Assembly (NCBI GenBank): GCA_030068145.1
Contig: JAPJBO010000360.1
Span: forward strand, 62,001 to 126,000
Source of the DNA: Diplonema papillatum
Taxonomy: Eukaryota > Euglenozoa > Diplonemea > Diplonemida > Diplonemidae
Reading direction: 5' to 3'
Length of the DNA: 64,000 bases
Positions 43,980 to 54,167 of this stretch are shown here, in pieces. Every line of letters begins with the position of its first letter. Positions within the stretch are counted from its first letter, which is position 1. The position numbers were made by a program, and so were the translations under genes. A model generated the notes under the pieces. It did not search any database. It had not been told where the DNA came from and was given only the letters and a program-made list of their open reading frames with translations.

Positions 43980-45732
43980 ATGCCTCTCTCTGCTGCGGTG
44001 ATCGGGGTGTGCGATACGTCGACGATGTTGTGCAAGTACGGGTTGAACACGAAGTTGGACGAAGTGATCACGAAGTTGCTGCCGAAGATCCCGCGCGCTG
44101 ATTCGAAGATGTCGTACGAGTACCCGCCCGACGACGTCGACTTCCACTACATCGTGGAGAACAAGGTCATCTACATGGTTGCGAACCGGCGAGGCGACGA
44201 CGAGCGCATCGGAAAGCGGATTCCGTTCACTTTCTTGGACGACGTGAAGCAAAAGTTCAAGAAGGAGTTCGGCGGCTCCGAAAACAAGTACGTGGACACG
44301 GACGCGCTCAACGAGTCGCAGTGCGCGAAGTTCAACGACGTGCTGCGGGAGCGGATGGCCTTCTGCAACGACAAGGATAAGATCAAGCTGATCCAGAAGG
44401 AAGTCGACGAGGTGAAGGACATCATGGTCAAGAACATCGAGAACGTCATCGACCGAGGCGACAAGATCGACACCCTCGTCAACAACACCGCCGAGCTGGA
44501 AACTGTGGTATGCGATTCGCCTTAATGGCAACGCGTGCTGCAGATAAATCGCACGTACATATACAACGGCTATACACCACATTTGTTCGAAATGATGAGG
44601 TTGCGAGCAATTCTTTTTTTGTTTGTGCGATTTAACCTACATGTGTTCTGGTTAAACCGCTGCAACGTTCTTGCTCCAGCTGTAACAAATATACTGCCTC
44701 CAGGGAAGCAGAATTTGGTTGTCGCAAAAAAGAGTTCACACCAACAATGTGTGGCAGAAAAGTAGGGGCCCACCCAGAGGTCACTTGTCATCCTTCGTCT
44801 TCTGAATCAAATCCACAAATCCACACCCCGTCGTTGGTCTGCACATGTTTTCGGGCCGATTGTGGGTCAAATGCCTCTCGGCGAGCCTTCTTCTGAGCGC
44901 AAAACTCTGTTTTTCGAAGTCAGCATGCATTGTAAACACGAGAGAGAACGCTGGCAGCGTGTTTGGGAGAAGATTAGCCTGGCGGTCACATTCACTCACT
45001 ATCATTCACTAGCAGGCCAATCCTCCCCCGGCACGTACAAACAAACACACGCCTATTCTTTTTGTGGATTTCGAGGCTCCATGACGGGCACGCATGAGGG
45101 GGCGAGGTCGTCGCGAGGTGTCCCCTTTTTGGCCCACTCAAATGCCCTCGCCTAGGCCCTCGCACCCTCGCCGTTTTTTTTTGTATAAGCACCTGCTTTG
45201 TAGGAAATGCTTGAGGAGACTGCCAGTTGCGATAGATCACAGGAGGTAAATGTGCTGTAGCCCACACGAAACACAGGTAAATCTGGGTCTAGTGGCGGGC
45301 GTAAGCGTTCAACAAAGCGTCGAAGCTTCAATTAAAGAAACGAAGCTCGTAGAGAAACGAAGCTCGGAAGAGGGCAGTGTGGGAGAATAAAAAGGTAAAA
45401 CGTCGTTTACCAACAACTCTACTAAAGCCAACCCCCTTCAACAGTCCGGTCAATTCAAAAAGAACTCGAAGACCCTGAAGAACAAGATGAGGTGGCGAAA
45501 CATTCGGTTTATTATAGCCATCGTGGTCCTCATCATCGTCATCATCGGCATCATTCTCGCCATTGTCGCCGCGTCCGGAGGCTTTGAGTATGTTTTCATT
45601 GCGTCAGGTAACTTAAGTTGTGGAGTACCAAAAGGAGGCTTACGGTCCGCGTCTGTCGGGTTTGGCTTCACCCCTTCGACCTCGCCTGGGGATTCCAGCT
45701 GGACACGCCGAAGGCGCTCAAAAAGCAAGTGA
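43980..45732 (+). CDS. Longin-type R-SNARE (VAMP7-like), two exons
   Basis: Vesicle SNARE for membrane fusion. Exon 1 (43980-44507, 176 codons from ATG) carries an N-terminal longin domain (about 5-125, with VDFHYIVENKVIYM and GKRIPFTFLDDVKQKF) and most of the SNARE helix. Arg159 in NVIDRGDKID is the zero-layer residue that defines R-SNAREs. Exon 1 alone would end in a few stray residues. Splicing 44508-45444 (GTATGC...CAACAG, 937 bp) adds exon 2: the end of the coiled coil (QFKKNSKTLKNK), MRWRN, then a 21-residue hydrophobic anchor ending near GGFEY. The heptad spacing fits with this junction. Exon 2 stays open to 45732, which gives 271 residues and a luminal tail longer than usual. A further donor (TCAG/GTAACT, at about 45608) may shorten it. 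The intron holds an R1 copy and another dispersed repeat. Confidence 0.8.
44508..45444 (+). other. Spliceosomal intron of the R-SNARE gene
   Basis: Donor GTATGC after codon 176 and acceptor CCCCCTTCAACAG. Phase 0. It contains a repeat at about 44600-44735, whose reverse complement is at 53725-53860, and an R1 copy at 45183-45318. The intron is inferred from protein homology on both sides, not from transcripts. Confidence 0.7.
45183..45318 (+). repeat. R1 family copy inside the SNARE intron, 3'-truncated
   Basis: TTGTATAAGCACCTGCTTTG through CACAG/GTAAATCTGG to GCGTTCAACAAAG; the 3' half of the intron-like core is missing. Confidence 0.85.
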
Positions 45733-45754
45733 TAGTTGTATCGACAAAACCGAA

Positions 45755-45925
45755 CACAGCGAGAGTAGTAGGAGAAAGTGGAAAGGGAAACTAGAGTTTT
45801 CGTTGACCGCACTACCCTGAGCCCAAATCTTGGACGTGGTTTCAAGTGGCAAATTGGCAAATGATCATGATCAGCAGGTCCTACTTGGGCGGTTCAGTTT
45901 CCTCACACATTGCATGTGGCCAACA
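45755..45925 (+). repeat. R16 family copy
   Basis: Reverse complement of 12560-12735. It begins about 20 bp after the SNARE stop codon. Confidence 0.85.
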
Positions 45926-47695
45926 ATTTAAATCCACCCCTCAGCTGAGATGATGCGGCAGTCGATCCCGATCTCCCTTCTGCCAGTTCGCGAAGCGATT
46001 TTGTACAGTCATCAGTTCAAACGTATGTTACAGGGTTGGTCAGCCACTATAACAAACCAGCGTCCTAACCGTGTCCTACGCAGGCGTTTGCCCTTCCGAC
46101 ACGGTTGCTTTACATAAGCGCAAGCTTGGAAGGAAACGCTCGACGAAGCTGCCAGACACAGAACAGATCTCAAGTGCTGTAACTACACTTCATGCGGGTC
46201 TACCCTATACGACAAGACACACAAACACAACATGGGGGGGGGGAACATCCTGAGTGAAAAAACAGCATACGGTGGTGTAAGCGAAGAACAAAATCAGTTT
46301 GTGTTTGTATTGTCTTCGCCCCTCTACCCAACCATTTCCTCCCTTCCATTCGGAGTCAAAGCAGCTACGCCGAGTGTTATTGTGTGCCTCCAACGACGAG
46401 TGCTGGCGTTGCAGTCGCTGGGGTCTTCAGCTTCGCGTTGAGGCGCGCATCTGCTATCTCCATTGCCCGCAACAAGGAAGTAGGCCATCCGCTGCGACCA
46501 GCGAAGCTTGCTTGCACCAACCTGTACGAGCGTGGAACAGCTAGTCCGCGGCCAAGCTCATTGTACAGAGAGAGCTTGCCACATCCTCGTGAGATGTGCG
46601 CCTGTAACGACAGCTGTTGCACGGGGCCGAAAACCCCGTGCAGCTAACACTGCAAAGATGAAAGCAGAAGTCTTGAGCCGAGTGCCGGATGGAGAAGCTG
46701 ACAGCCTCCACGCTCTATCCGTCCCCCGAAGGATCCCGCCCCACCCACCCTTCGGTCACAGGACCCAAAGCAGCGCGTCGGGAACCCAAAGCCAAAGTGA
46801 CAAGTGGACTATACTTCGACTCAGTCGTTACCCACTTAAAGCCCTGAACTTAAACACACTTAGCAAGCTTGCTTGAGCGCCTTCGGCGCGTCAAGTTGGA
46901 AACCTTACGTTTCTGAGCGAACTCCTCGTATCCACTCGCCAAAAGCGAGGTTGGAGGGGTAAGCAAAAACTGACAAACGCAGGCCCCACCGTTTGCCCCC
47001 TTTTTGTGCTCCCCGCACGGCCACAACCGCAGACACGTCGCGCGTCCTAGCATATGATACTTTAAAGGAACATGGTCACCCGGAGATTTTGAAAACCTAT
47101 GGGATACACTCTAAAGAGACTCGCTCTGTTTAAGGGAGGCAGGGTCTGGACTAATATTTTGCTTGCCAAAGTCCCGGGATTCAACGACCCTCACCCCTCC
47201 GCGCCGTCGGCTTAGGAATGTACTCACCCACTATGCTCTGCTGCTACGCTGCACAGTGCATTGTGCATCCACAGCTGATGGTATGGTATGAGGGCTGCTG
47301 GTGGTATCCATCCACCGCTATCCTCCACCTAGCATCTACCAGTGGTTGGTGGTAGCTCTACACACCTACGCGCTACTCTATATAGTAGTATAGCGCGTGT
47401 ATGTGTGTGTGTATGAGGACCTACATCACCATGGTATCACCTGCTAGGAGCATCAGCGTCCTGCTATCAGGAGCAGCTGCGTCCTAGTCATACCCATTCA
47501 ACCACCCACAGAACACTCAACCTTCTCGTTGAATTGGCGCCTGCCTTCACAACTAGGCCTGCGGCGGCGTTGCAGCGCGGCTGCGGTTGACATCTGCTGC
47601 ATCCCTGTGGCGCGCGTTGCGGCACTCAGTAGCCTGTCTTGCATGCGGTTGCTTCACGCTTTCTTCAGCAGAAAAGAAGAAGAAGAAAGAAGAAG
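45926..47695. other. Spacer without a convincing gene
   Basis: 46380-46700 is moderately GC-rich and open on both strands for 80 codons, but no homology is visible. An R11-like motif lies at 47072-47115. 47270-47480 is rich in short inverted repeats (CTACTATATAGAG types). There is an R1 stub near 46120. Confidence 0.4.
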
Positions 47696-47714
47696 AAAAA
47701 AAAAGAAAAAGGCC

Positions 47715-47935
47715 GCTCCGGGATCCAGGAACGTGACGGTCAATCACAGCTTGCAAAGCTGGAGTCGAAGGCGGCACAGTGCTACAACCCCGTCCGCACT
47801 GCCCTGTTGTGTTTAGTGCAAGCGCCAAGCCCCACGGTGCGCCACACTTTGATGCTTTAGTTTGGGAAATCGGTAGCCACTTGACCCATATGCCCGTAGC
47901 TCTGCAGTACCGCCGAACACGTGAAGCTTTCCCCG
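47715..47935 (+). repeat. R9 family copy
   Basis: Sister of 15940-16250 with an internal deletion after CCGTCCGCACTGCCCTGT. Confidence 0.85.
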
Positions 47936-48176
47936 GTACACTCGTGCTCACACTAAGGGGAGGTGTCGCTGCTCACCCCTGCCAGATCCGTCCTGCCTGT
48001 TGCTTTTTGCTGCAACAGGGTTCGCGCTTGCACACGCCCGTAGACGGCCAGCCTGAGGGCAAAGCGGACGAGGTCGTTGTGTTTTGCTGACTCCGACTCC
48101 AAAGATAGACGATGGTTGGTGGTTGACGCAAACGCTCTCGGCCCGTAACGGGGTTCCTGTTTTCCTGTTCCTACAG

Positions 48177-48317
48177 ATCGTGCCGTTCGACGGCTGGCCC
48201 CACGAGGCGCATTGCGAGGGGAATAGACAAGGGTTTCCCACTGAACAGACGCCTCCCTTTCCGGATCCCAGCAGCGAGCTCTACAGAATCAGCAGCCAGA
48301 CCAGGCAACTAGGCTGA
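48177..48317 (+). CDS. Possible terminal exon of unknown gene
   Basis: A strong-looking acceptor (TGTTTTCCTGTTCCTACAG) is followed by a 47-codon frame with a stop at 48315-48317. It begins IVPFDGWPHEAHCEG. Composition is closer to coding than the surroundings. No upstream exon was found and no family is recognised. Confidence 0.2.
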   Translation: MVPFDGWPHEAHCEGNRQGFPTEQTPPFPDPSSELYRISSQTRQLG

Positions 48318-48344
48318 GGCAGCCCCCGGGCTCATGAATGAATG

Positions 48345-48660
48345 TGATAAGCCGGTCCATCTCTATCTGGAACTGCATCGAATTGCCTGCCGCTGTCTAC
48401 CACGGTGTACTTCCGCAGTACACCATGGTCTATCAGGTCCAGCTCTGTTTCCTGGAAAGTCATATAGAATTGCTTGGAGCTGTGTATCACGGTAAACCAT
48501 GGTCTATCAGGCCCAGCTCTATTTCCTGGAACGTCATTTTGAATTGCTTGGAGCTGTGTATCACGCTACACCATGGTCTATCAGGTCCAGCTCTATTTCC
48601 AGGAACGTCATGCAGAAGTGCTTGGAGCTGTGTATCACGATACACCATCTATCAAGGAAG
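48345..48660 (-). repeat. 74-bp tandem repeat, relative of the 62-bp family
   Basis: CCATGGTCTATCAGG begins at 48423, 48497 and 48571, 74 bp apart, with a stub at 48645. On the opposite strand it reads as the bending GACC.GATAGACC units seen at 16990 and 33620. Confidence 0.85.
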
Positions 48661-49320
48661 GAAGGTAGTAGACCGGTTAATGGGGTACTGGGCGGTCTGT
48701 TCATGCCGGCGCACGGCGCGCCGCGCACATGCAAAAGTACCGGCGGCTTTTGTATACTCGAAACAGTCTAAACGTGTACCATGCCCTTCGGGGGTTGGGC
48801 TGGCGTACGCGCTTCGACTTACGTCACTTTTCTGCAAACGTCTGAGATAGTCTGGGCTACTGGGAAAGATAAAAAAAGAGGCGGTGCGCAATTCTTGGAA
48901 CAAGCGCCAGCTTTTTGGTAGAAATTCGAAGGAGGGCGCAAACCCGCCGGTTGTCCAGGTGGAAATCCGCTGTACTCTCTCACGTGGCACAGGTAATCCT
49001 TAAGTTTTTGCGCCGGCGCCGAGAACCTTTCTGGGAACGTCAGCGTAAAGGCAAAGCAAAGAACTGCGGGTTGCTGTGTCACGGTCGGTACAGTGGGTGT
49101 GTCTCCGGTATGTCAGGCTGACTTCGACTGTCAGTCTGACGTGCTGAGTGTGTTGCCATAGAACTTCGCAGTTCCGCCTTCCTCGCGTCGAACGTGTGGC
49201 CGAGCCGCTCTGCAGCAGCACGAGTAGCATCCTCGAGCCTTCCAGACACAAAATGACCTCCCGCACGCATTTCCAGATGCTTCGGAGGATTTCTTGGTCG
49301 TATCCTACCCCATTTTCGTG
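48661..49320. other. Spacer without a recognised gene
   Basis: Only short frames with no domain. CTCGAAACAGTCTAAACG at 48758 is an R13 fragment. Confidence 0.4.
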
Positions 49321-49324
49321 CTAA

Positions 49325-49490
49325 CAATCTTGCGGGTTGCCCTTCAATGTATCGTGCAGGCTAAGAAGACGCAGGCAGCGTGTTTTGGGGGTTGATCGGT
49401 TGATCAGAATTCCTCACCTGAAAATGACACAGGGTAAGTCCAAGTGGAAAACCGATCAACCGGCATGCACAATTAAAACGAAGCGCCTGT
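49325..49490 (+). repeat. R14 family copy
   Basis: Sister of 6632-6790. Confidence 0.85.
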
Positions 49491-50051
49491 CTTTTTTGCC
49501 AGCCCCACCAAGTTTGGACCGAGTTTTGTAGCCCAGAATGTCTAGCCGCTGGCCCTGTGGTCGGAAAATGGATGGGCCAACCCGTCGCATATAAATTCTT
49601 ATGAACCACACAGTATAAACCCAACGGAGAGAAAAAAGAAGAAAGAAAAAAAAAAAAAAGGAAAACAAATCTTCCCCCGTCGCTAGACTTACGTTTCCTT
49701 CTACCTGGCCACCTGTCTTCTCTTTCCCCCGCAACTCCTCCCCCCATCTTCCCCCCGAAGGAGATACTTGAGCCAATACTGGCGAAAGCCCGCTGATAGA
49801 TTAAAGCACCGACTTTCAGTCGCACAGGGTGCGGCAGCCAACAGGCACGCTCGACCCACTCGAACTCTCACTTGACAGTGTATCGGCTTCCTAAAGGCAC
49901 GAACCAATGTTGGAAAAATATTTGTAGCCTGGTGAATGGTTGCAATCATCGATCCTCATCTCATGACACAAGTACAGAAGACTTCGCATCCTATAAAAGG
50001 ATAGGTACCCGGAAGGCTCAAACTCGTCAGTGCCGGTGTGGGAGCTGGGTA

Positions 50052-50156
50052 GGGCCGAGGCTCTCCGGGGCTGGGATATGGGATCTAGTGGAACAACAGG
50101 GGTCACTTTTTGCTGTTTTCCCACTAGATTCATTCTCATCCCGGAGACCTCGGCCC
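50052..50156. repeat. Long imperfect inverted repeat
   Basis: GGGCCGAGGCTCTCCGGGG at the left pairs with CCCGGAGACCTCGGCCC at the right, and ATCTAGTGG pairs with CCACTAGAT; the arms are about 40 bp with a loop of about 23 bp. Confidence 0.75.
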
Positions 50157-50469
50157 CGCGGGGCTGCGGGGCTCGTGGGGCCTGAGCCCCGGCACCCACT
50201 GCGACAGTGCCGTGCGTCAACCATGCTGCGTGTTCTGCTGGATTAAGTCTGCGGGTCATCCGGAAGGCGACGAGGCGTAAACCCGCGAAAGAAAGGTTGT
50301 GTTTCTTGGCCGAATCGGGTACAGCTGGCGTAATGCCGGTTTCCCACACGTCCTCGCTCCAGCTTCTCCCAGCCCGAGCATAAGGTGCCAGCAGCCAAAG
50401 TCAGACACGGTTGCAAAATACTGCGCGTGCAGCCTGAGGGATCGATTCTCTCGACTCTTTTTGTTGGTC

Positions 50470-50655
50470 TTAACCCGAGAAGGAATAATCAAAACGAAGT
50501 TCTTAGCGGTTCTCTTTTGAGTTTCGTCTAAGGCCTCGTTGCGCGGGATCAATAGGGACTGCCGGGGTCGTACGTACTCCTACGTCAGAGGTGAAATTCT
50601 TAGATCGTAGAAAGACGAACTTCTGCGAAAGCATTCGAGCATCTCAGACCCATTG
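50470..50655 (+). rRNA. 18S-type rRNA fragment (end of V4 to helix 24 region)
   Basis: AATAGGGACTGCCGGGG, GTCAGAGGTGAAATTCTTAG and AAGACGAACTTCTGCGAAAGC are in the order and spacing of the universal central domain of eukaryotic small-subunit rRNA. Upstream, GGAATAATCAAAACGAAG fits the V4 helix end. After GCATTC the similarity stops abruptly, and the rest of the gene is absent. It is a dispersed fragment, not a working rDNA unit. Confidence 0.75.
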
Positions 50656-50985
50656 TCGGCTCGCTTTTCCTCGCGCGCTACAAGTCGTGCGCAGTCCCGT
50701 TTAGATATAGTGCACGTCTCGGGTTGCAAACAAAATACGGACCCTCTCTCGTGTCACAACGTAGTGCCTCCCGCTCGAAATCATTGTCTCATTCATTTCC
50801 GTCTTCTCGTGCCGGCCGCGGGAATGCTGGAAACCCCCCGCACCCCCCCCTCCACCAGGTACAGCCGGCATTTTCCGAAAAGATCGGAGACTAGGAAAAT
50901 CACCCGGAAAATGCGGGGGTGGCAGGAAAAAGAAGAAAGAATAGTCAGAAATTCGACCCCCCCCCTCTCCTCCCTTCCCAGCCCG

Positions 50986-51424
50986 TACACGGCGAGATCC
51001 AGCTCAGAAGCTGGAGTTAAAGAGGGTGTGCCCGAGTCACACCCGAAAAGCGAGTGCGCTACAACCAAAACGCGTGTAAATCCACACCCGAAAAGCGGGT
51101 GTGACACCCGCTTTTTTAACTCCAGCTTTAACTCCAGCCTCTGAGGCTGGAGTTAAAGAGGGTGTGCCCGAGTCACACCCGAAAAGCGAGTGTGCTACAA
51201 TCAAAACGCGTGTAAATCCACACCCGAAAAGCGGGTGTGACACCCGCTTTTTTAACTCCAGCTTTAACTCCAGCCTCTGAGGCTGGAGTTAAAGAGGGTG
51301 TGCCCGAGTCACACCCGAAAAGCGAGTGTGCTACAATCAAAACGCGTGTAAATCCACACCCGAAAAGCGGGTGTGACCCCCGCTTTTTTTAACTCCAGCC
51401 TCCGAGGCTGGACCTCTCCGTGTA
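50986..51424. mobile_element. R2 hairpin element, three tandem units
   Basis: Termini TACACGGCGAGATCCAGCTC and GGCTGGACCTCTCCGTGTA. The inner block GGAGTTAAAGAGGGTGTGCC is repeated three times (period about 141 bp), each with two hairpin palindromes. Confidence 0.8.
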
Positions 51425-51429
51425 AGAGA

Positions 51430-51960
51430 CGTATTTTCCTGTGCTCTCGTAGTGCGCGGGTGGGTCCTGGCTGCGTGACGAGCCGCGAACAGCCGCCTGA
51501 CAACCCAGACCCACACGGCTGTCCTGTCTGCAGACACTCGGGGGTCTGCGCTGATGATGGTCCGCCTACCGTTTCCGTGGCTATCACACGGTGTGCTCCA
51601 GCACCGGATGGGGGGACGCGGTCCATTTTTGCGGACTACTGGGCCATCGGTGCCAGACCCAGAAGAAACCGGGTGTCCCCTTCACCGGCATGTGAACGTC
51701 CCCCTGGCTGACTACTGGGCAGACCCAGAAGAAACCGGGGTGGTCGCACACCCGCCAATCCAGTGTGAATCCTAACGTTTCTGGCTACCACACGGTGTGC
51801 TCCAGGGGGGAAATTAAACTGTGCGGTCCATTTGGTGGGTATCGCACACCCGCCAATCCAGTGTGAATCCAGTGCGATCACCTGTTTGTGCGGGTGGCCA
51901 CTGGATTTCTCACAAGACTTGCAGGTGCCACACTGGATTGGTCCTCCTCTGATTGGCATG
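51430..51960 (+). repeat. R18 and R3 fragments
   Basis: 51440-51600 matches R18. 51735-51960 holds R3-like CGCACACCCGCCAATCCAGT units and a repeated CACACGGTGTGCTCCAG motif. Confidence 0.7.
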
Positions 51961-52254
51961 ACGGGTCCATGACGTACCAGAAGGTGGGCATCAGCTGCGC
52001 TATATGCGGCCTGAGCGCGGCCGTGGTCGGTGCTGCGGCGGGACCGTGTGGACCGGCTTAGTTTTGGATTGGTTCGGTCCCGGTGCCAAGACACGCTTTC
52101 CCCCCGCCGTTTGCTTTCGTACTCGCAACACTTCTCGGTCTCGAAGAGAGAGATAGAGAAGCTGGATTTACGGGGTGTGGCACTCTGGATTCCGGGTGCG
52201 CCACGCCCGACACTTTGACCTCCTGGAGTACACCGTGTAGTACGCGGGTAGTTT

Positions 52255-52630
52255 TCAGCTTAGTTTGAGTTGGATCAAAGTAACATCAAGGCAGCCCATA
52301 CAAAGACCAGCCACAGTCAACGCCGCGTGGGTGCGGGCTTTTGATATTAATCATCATGTTTCAAACCCCCGATAGCGCGTAACCTGGAAGCACCCAGAGG
52401 GTGTCGTGATACTAAGGTGCAGTTGCCCGCATCCATCCGGCAATCAGCTCGCATCGGGGAGTGACGCTACCCACCTGGACAAGGTGTCCTGCTGCCCCGT
52501 GTAGTGCGCGGGTAGGTCCTGGCTGTGACGAGCTACGAACAGCCGCCTGGACTCACAACGCTGTCCTGTCTGCAGGCACTTGCGCTGATGATGGTCCGCC
52601 TACGTCTCCGTGGCTCACAGGACCGAAGAA
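52255..52630 (+). repeat. R17 and R18 fragments
   Basis: 52260-52490 matches 21040-21435 (CAACGCCGCGTGGGTGCGGG). 52500-52630 matches R18. Confidence 0.75.
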
Positions 52631-52883
52631 CGGTGCAGAATCGACACGTTCTGAGCACGTTCTCGACTTTCTGCCCTCCCTCCCTCCGCCCCATCCCGCA
52701 TGTTTTCCTCGTGCCGCCGTACGCTTTTTTCTTACTTGCTTCCCGTGCGCCTTTCTTCTCCTTTCGTTTCGTATGTTTCTTTGCCTTGTTTTCTTGTTCG
52801 AGTGCCGTCAACAATTCCTTCTCCTTGCGCGTTTGCAAGCCGCTGAGTGGGCGAGCAAAGCAACCCTCAAACAGTCGCGCGGC

Positions 52884-53010
52884 CTAGTACGGGGGCCGGC
52901 ATGCTGTAGGCGGTATCTACGGTTGTTCGATCGGACAGTGCCGTGCTGCTACCACTGGATGGATTATGGCTGAACGCCTCTAAGCCAGAACCCAGTCTAG
53001 AGGAACGAGG
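52884..53010 (+). rRNA. 28S-type rRNA 3'-end fragment
   Basis: GGATTATGGCTGAACGCCTC followed by TAAGCCAGAACCC is the well-known 3' end of eukaryotic large-subunit rRNA. Upstream, CTAGTACG, GGTTGTTCGATCGGACAG and GTGCCGTGCTGCTACCA keep the order of the sarcin-ricin to 3'-end region. The sarcin-ricin GAGA is replaced by G residues (AGTACGGGGG), so this copy would not work in a ribosome. It is a fragment or pseudogene. Confidence 0.75.
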
Positions 53011-53049
53011 GCACATCGGATTTATTATCGGGCTAAAAAGAGAGAGAGT

Positions 53050-53170
53050 TTGGATTAGGATGCCAAGAATCTGTGGCCTGCATCGCAGGCGTCGGGGTTA
53101 CCTCTTCGCACGTGAAGTGTCATGCTTTTGCCTCTTCAGCTCGTCTTGTTCGTCGCGTTCAGGCGCGCGC
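53050..53170 (+). repeat. R17 fragment ending at a TatD-like fragment
   Basis: Matches 20795-20910 up to CAGGCGCGCG, exactly where the antisense TatD fragment begins. Confidence 0.75.
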
Positions 53171-53240
53171 TCGAGGATGTAGTCGATGTGGCAGTGGGTG
53201 TCCACGTACGGCACTTCGCTGCAGGGGGTGTCGTTGCTCC
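53163..53240 (-). pseudogene. Antisense fragment of the TatD-like gene
   Basis: The reverse complement matches about 54365-54440 of the TatD-like gene almost perfectly, including the DTHCHID metal-binding codons. It is 1.1 kb upstream of that gene and inverted. Confidence 0.85.
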
Positions 53241-53724
53241 TTCAACAGCCGTTTTGCCTTCTTGGAACATCCCACCGCTACTGCCAGTTCCTGGAGCCAG
53301 TGGCCCTGCGGATCAGGGCCTACGAGGTCCCAGGGTAGGATCAGCTGATGCTCGGACTGACGGCCCGTGACACAGATTGGTGTCGCACAAGATCGTTTTT
53401 GGGGGTTTGTAGCCCTTTGTTAGGCCCGATTGTCACCAAACTGGAGGAGCCCAGGTGGTCGTGGCCCGTTCTCTCTAATCCAGGGGACTTTAGCACTTTG
53501 TCTTACCGAGCAAAAAAGCCGGTTTCAGCCATACCCCCGGTTTTGGCCCTGTGGGTGTCTACCGTCGCCCCGCGCACGCAAACAAGGGAACGGAGGGGGG
53601 TGGTAAGATATTGGCTTGCGGTGGCGGTATCAAACTACGAGATGGTGGGTGACACACCGTGACGCGCCACGTGACTGCAGTACTGTACAGCACAGGTACA
53701 GTACTGCAGGGGCTTAAAATCGAA

Positions 53725-53860
53725 TTTTATAAGCTATTTTTAGTTTTGCGACAACCAATTTCTGCTTCCCTGGAGACATTATTTGTTACAGCTAAAAAGA
53801 ACGTTGCCAGCGGTCTAACCAGAACACATGTAGGTTAAATCGCACAAACAAAAATCTACT
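53725..53860 (-). repeat. Dispersed repeat, reverse complement of SNARE-intron repeat
   Basis: Matches 44600-44735 reversed (GTTGTCGCAAAA, TGTAACAAATA, AACCTACATGTGTTCTGG). Confidence 0.85.
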
Positions 53861-53861
53861 T

Positions 53862-54030
53862 GGTGTCGGTCACTAACAGTCCCGGACATGGCTAGCCATA
53901 ACCCATAACGAAAGCGTGCACCAAACATACAACCCGTAGCCATTTAGCCCTCTCTTGCTCTAAGAGAACCCATTCATGAACGGTCACACGGAGACCCTAA
54001 ACCCCCGGAATTTCAAGCGAACTTTAACTC
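53862..54030 (+). repeat. R11 family copy, long form, upstream of the TatD-like gene
   Basis: Near-identical to 27115-27295. It ends 138 bp before the TatD start codon and probably overlaps the promoter or 5' untranslated region. Confidence 0.9.
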
Positions 54031-54167
54031 TAAAAACCGAAACCGGAAAAACCTGGTTTCTGAAACCGGGAAACCGGGTCTCTAAGGTCCCCTGCTCTAA
54101 TCCAAATTCTCAATCAAAGAACCCAGCGCAGGGATTGCGGGGTTGGGGGGTGGTGGAAAACCCCGGC

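Noticed and set aside
44508-44525. SNARE ending at 44525 without a membrane anchor
   Set aside because: The downstream exon with the matching coiled-coil end and anchor explains the truncation as an unspliced intron.
43626-44582. 318-codon minus-strand frame over the SNARE
   Set aside because: The plus strand encodes a clear longin/SNARE protein; the minus frame is its mirror, and it shows no domain.
50375-50400. GTGCCAGCAGCC as the 18S 530-loop upstream of the called fragment
   Set aside because: The universal GCGGTAATTCCAGC does not follow and the distance to the certain 18S part is too short, so 12 bases alone are not enough.
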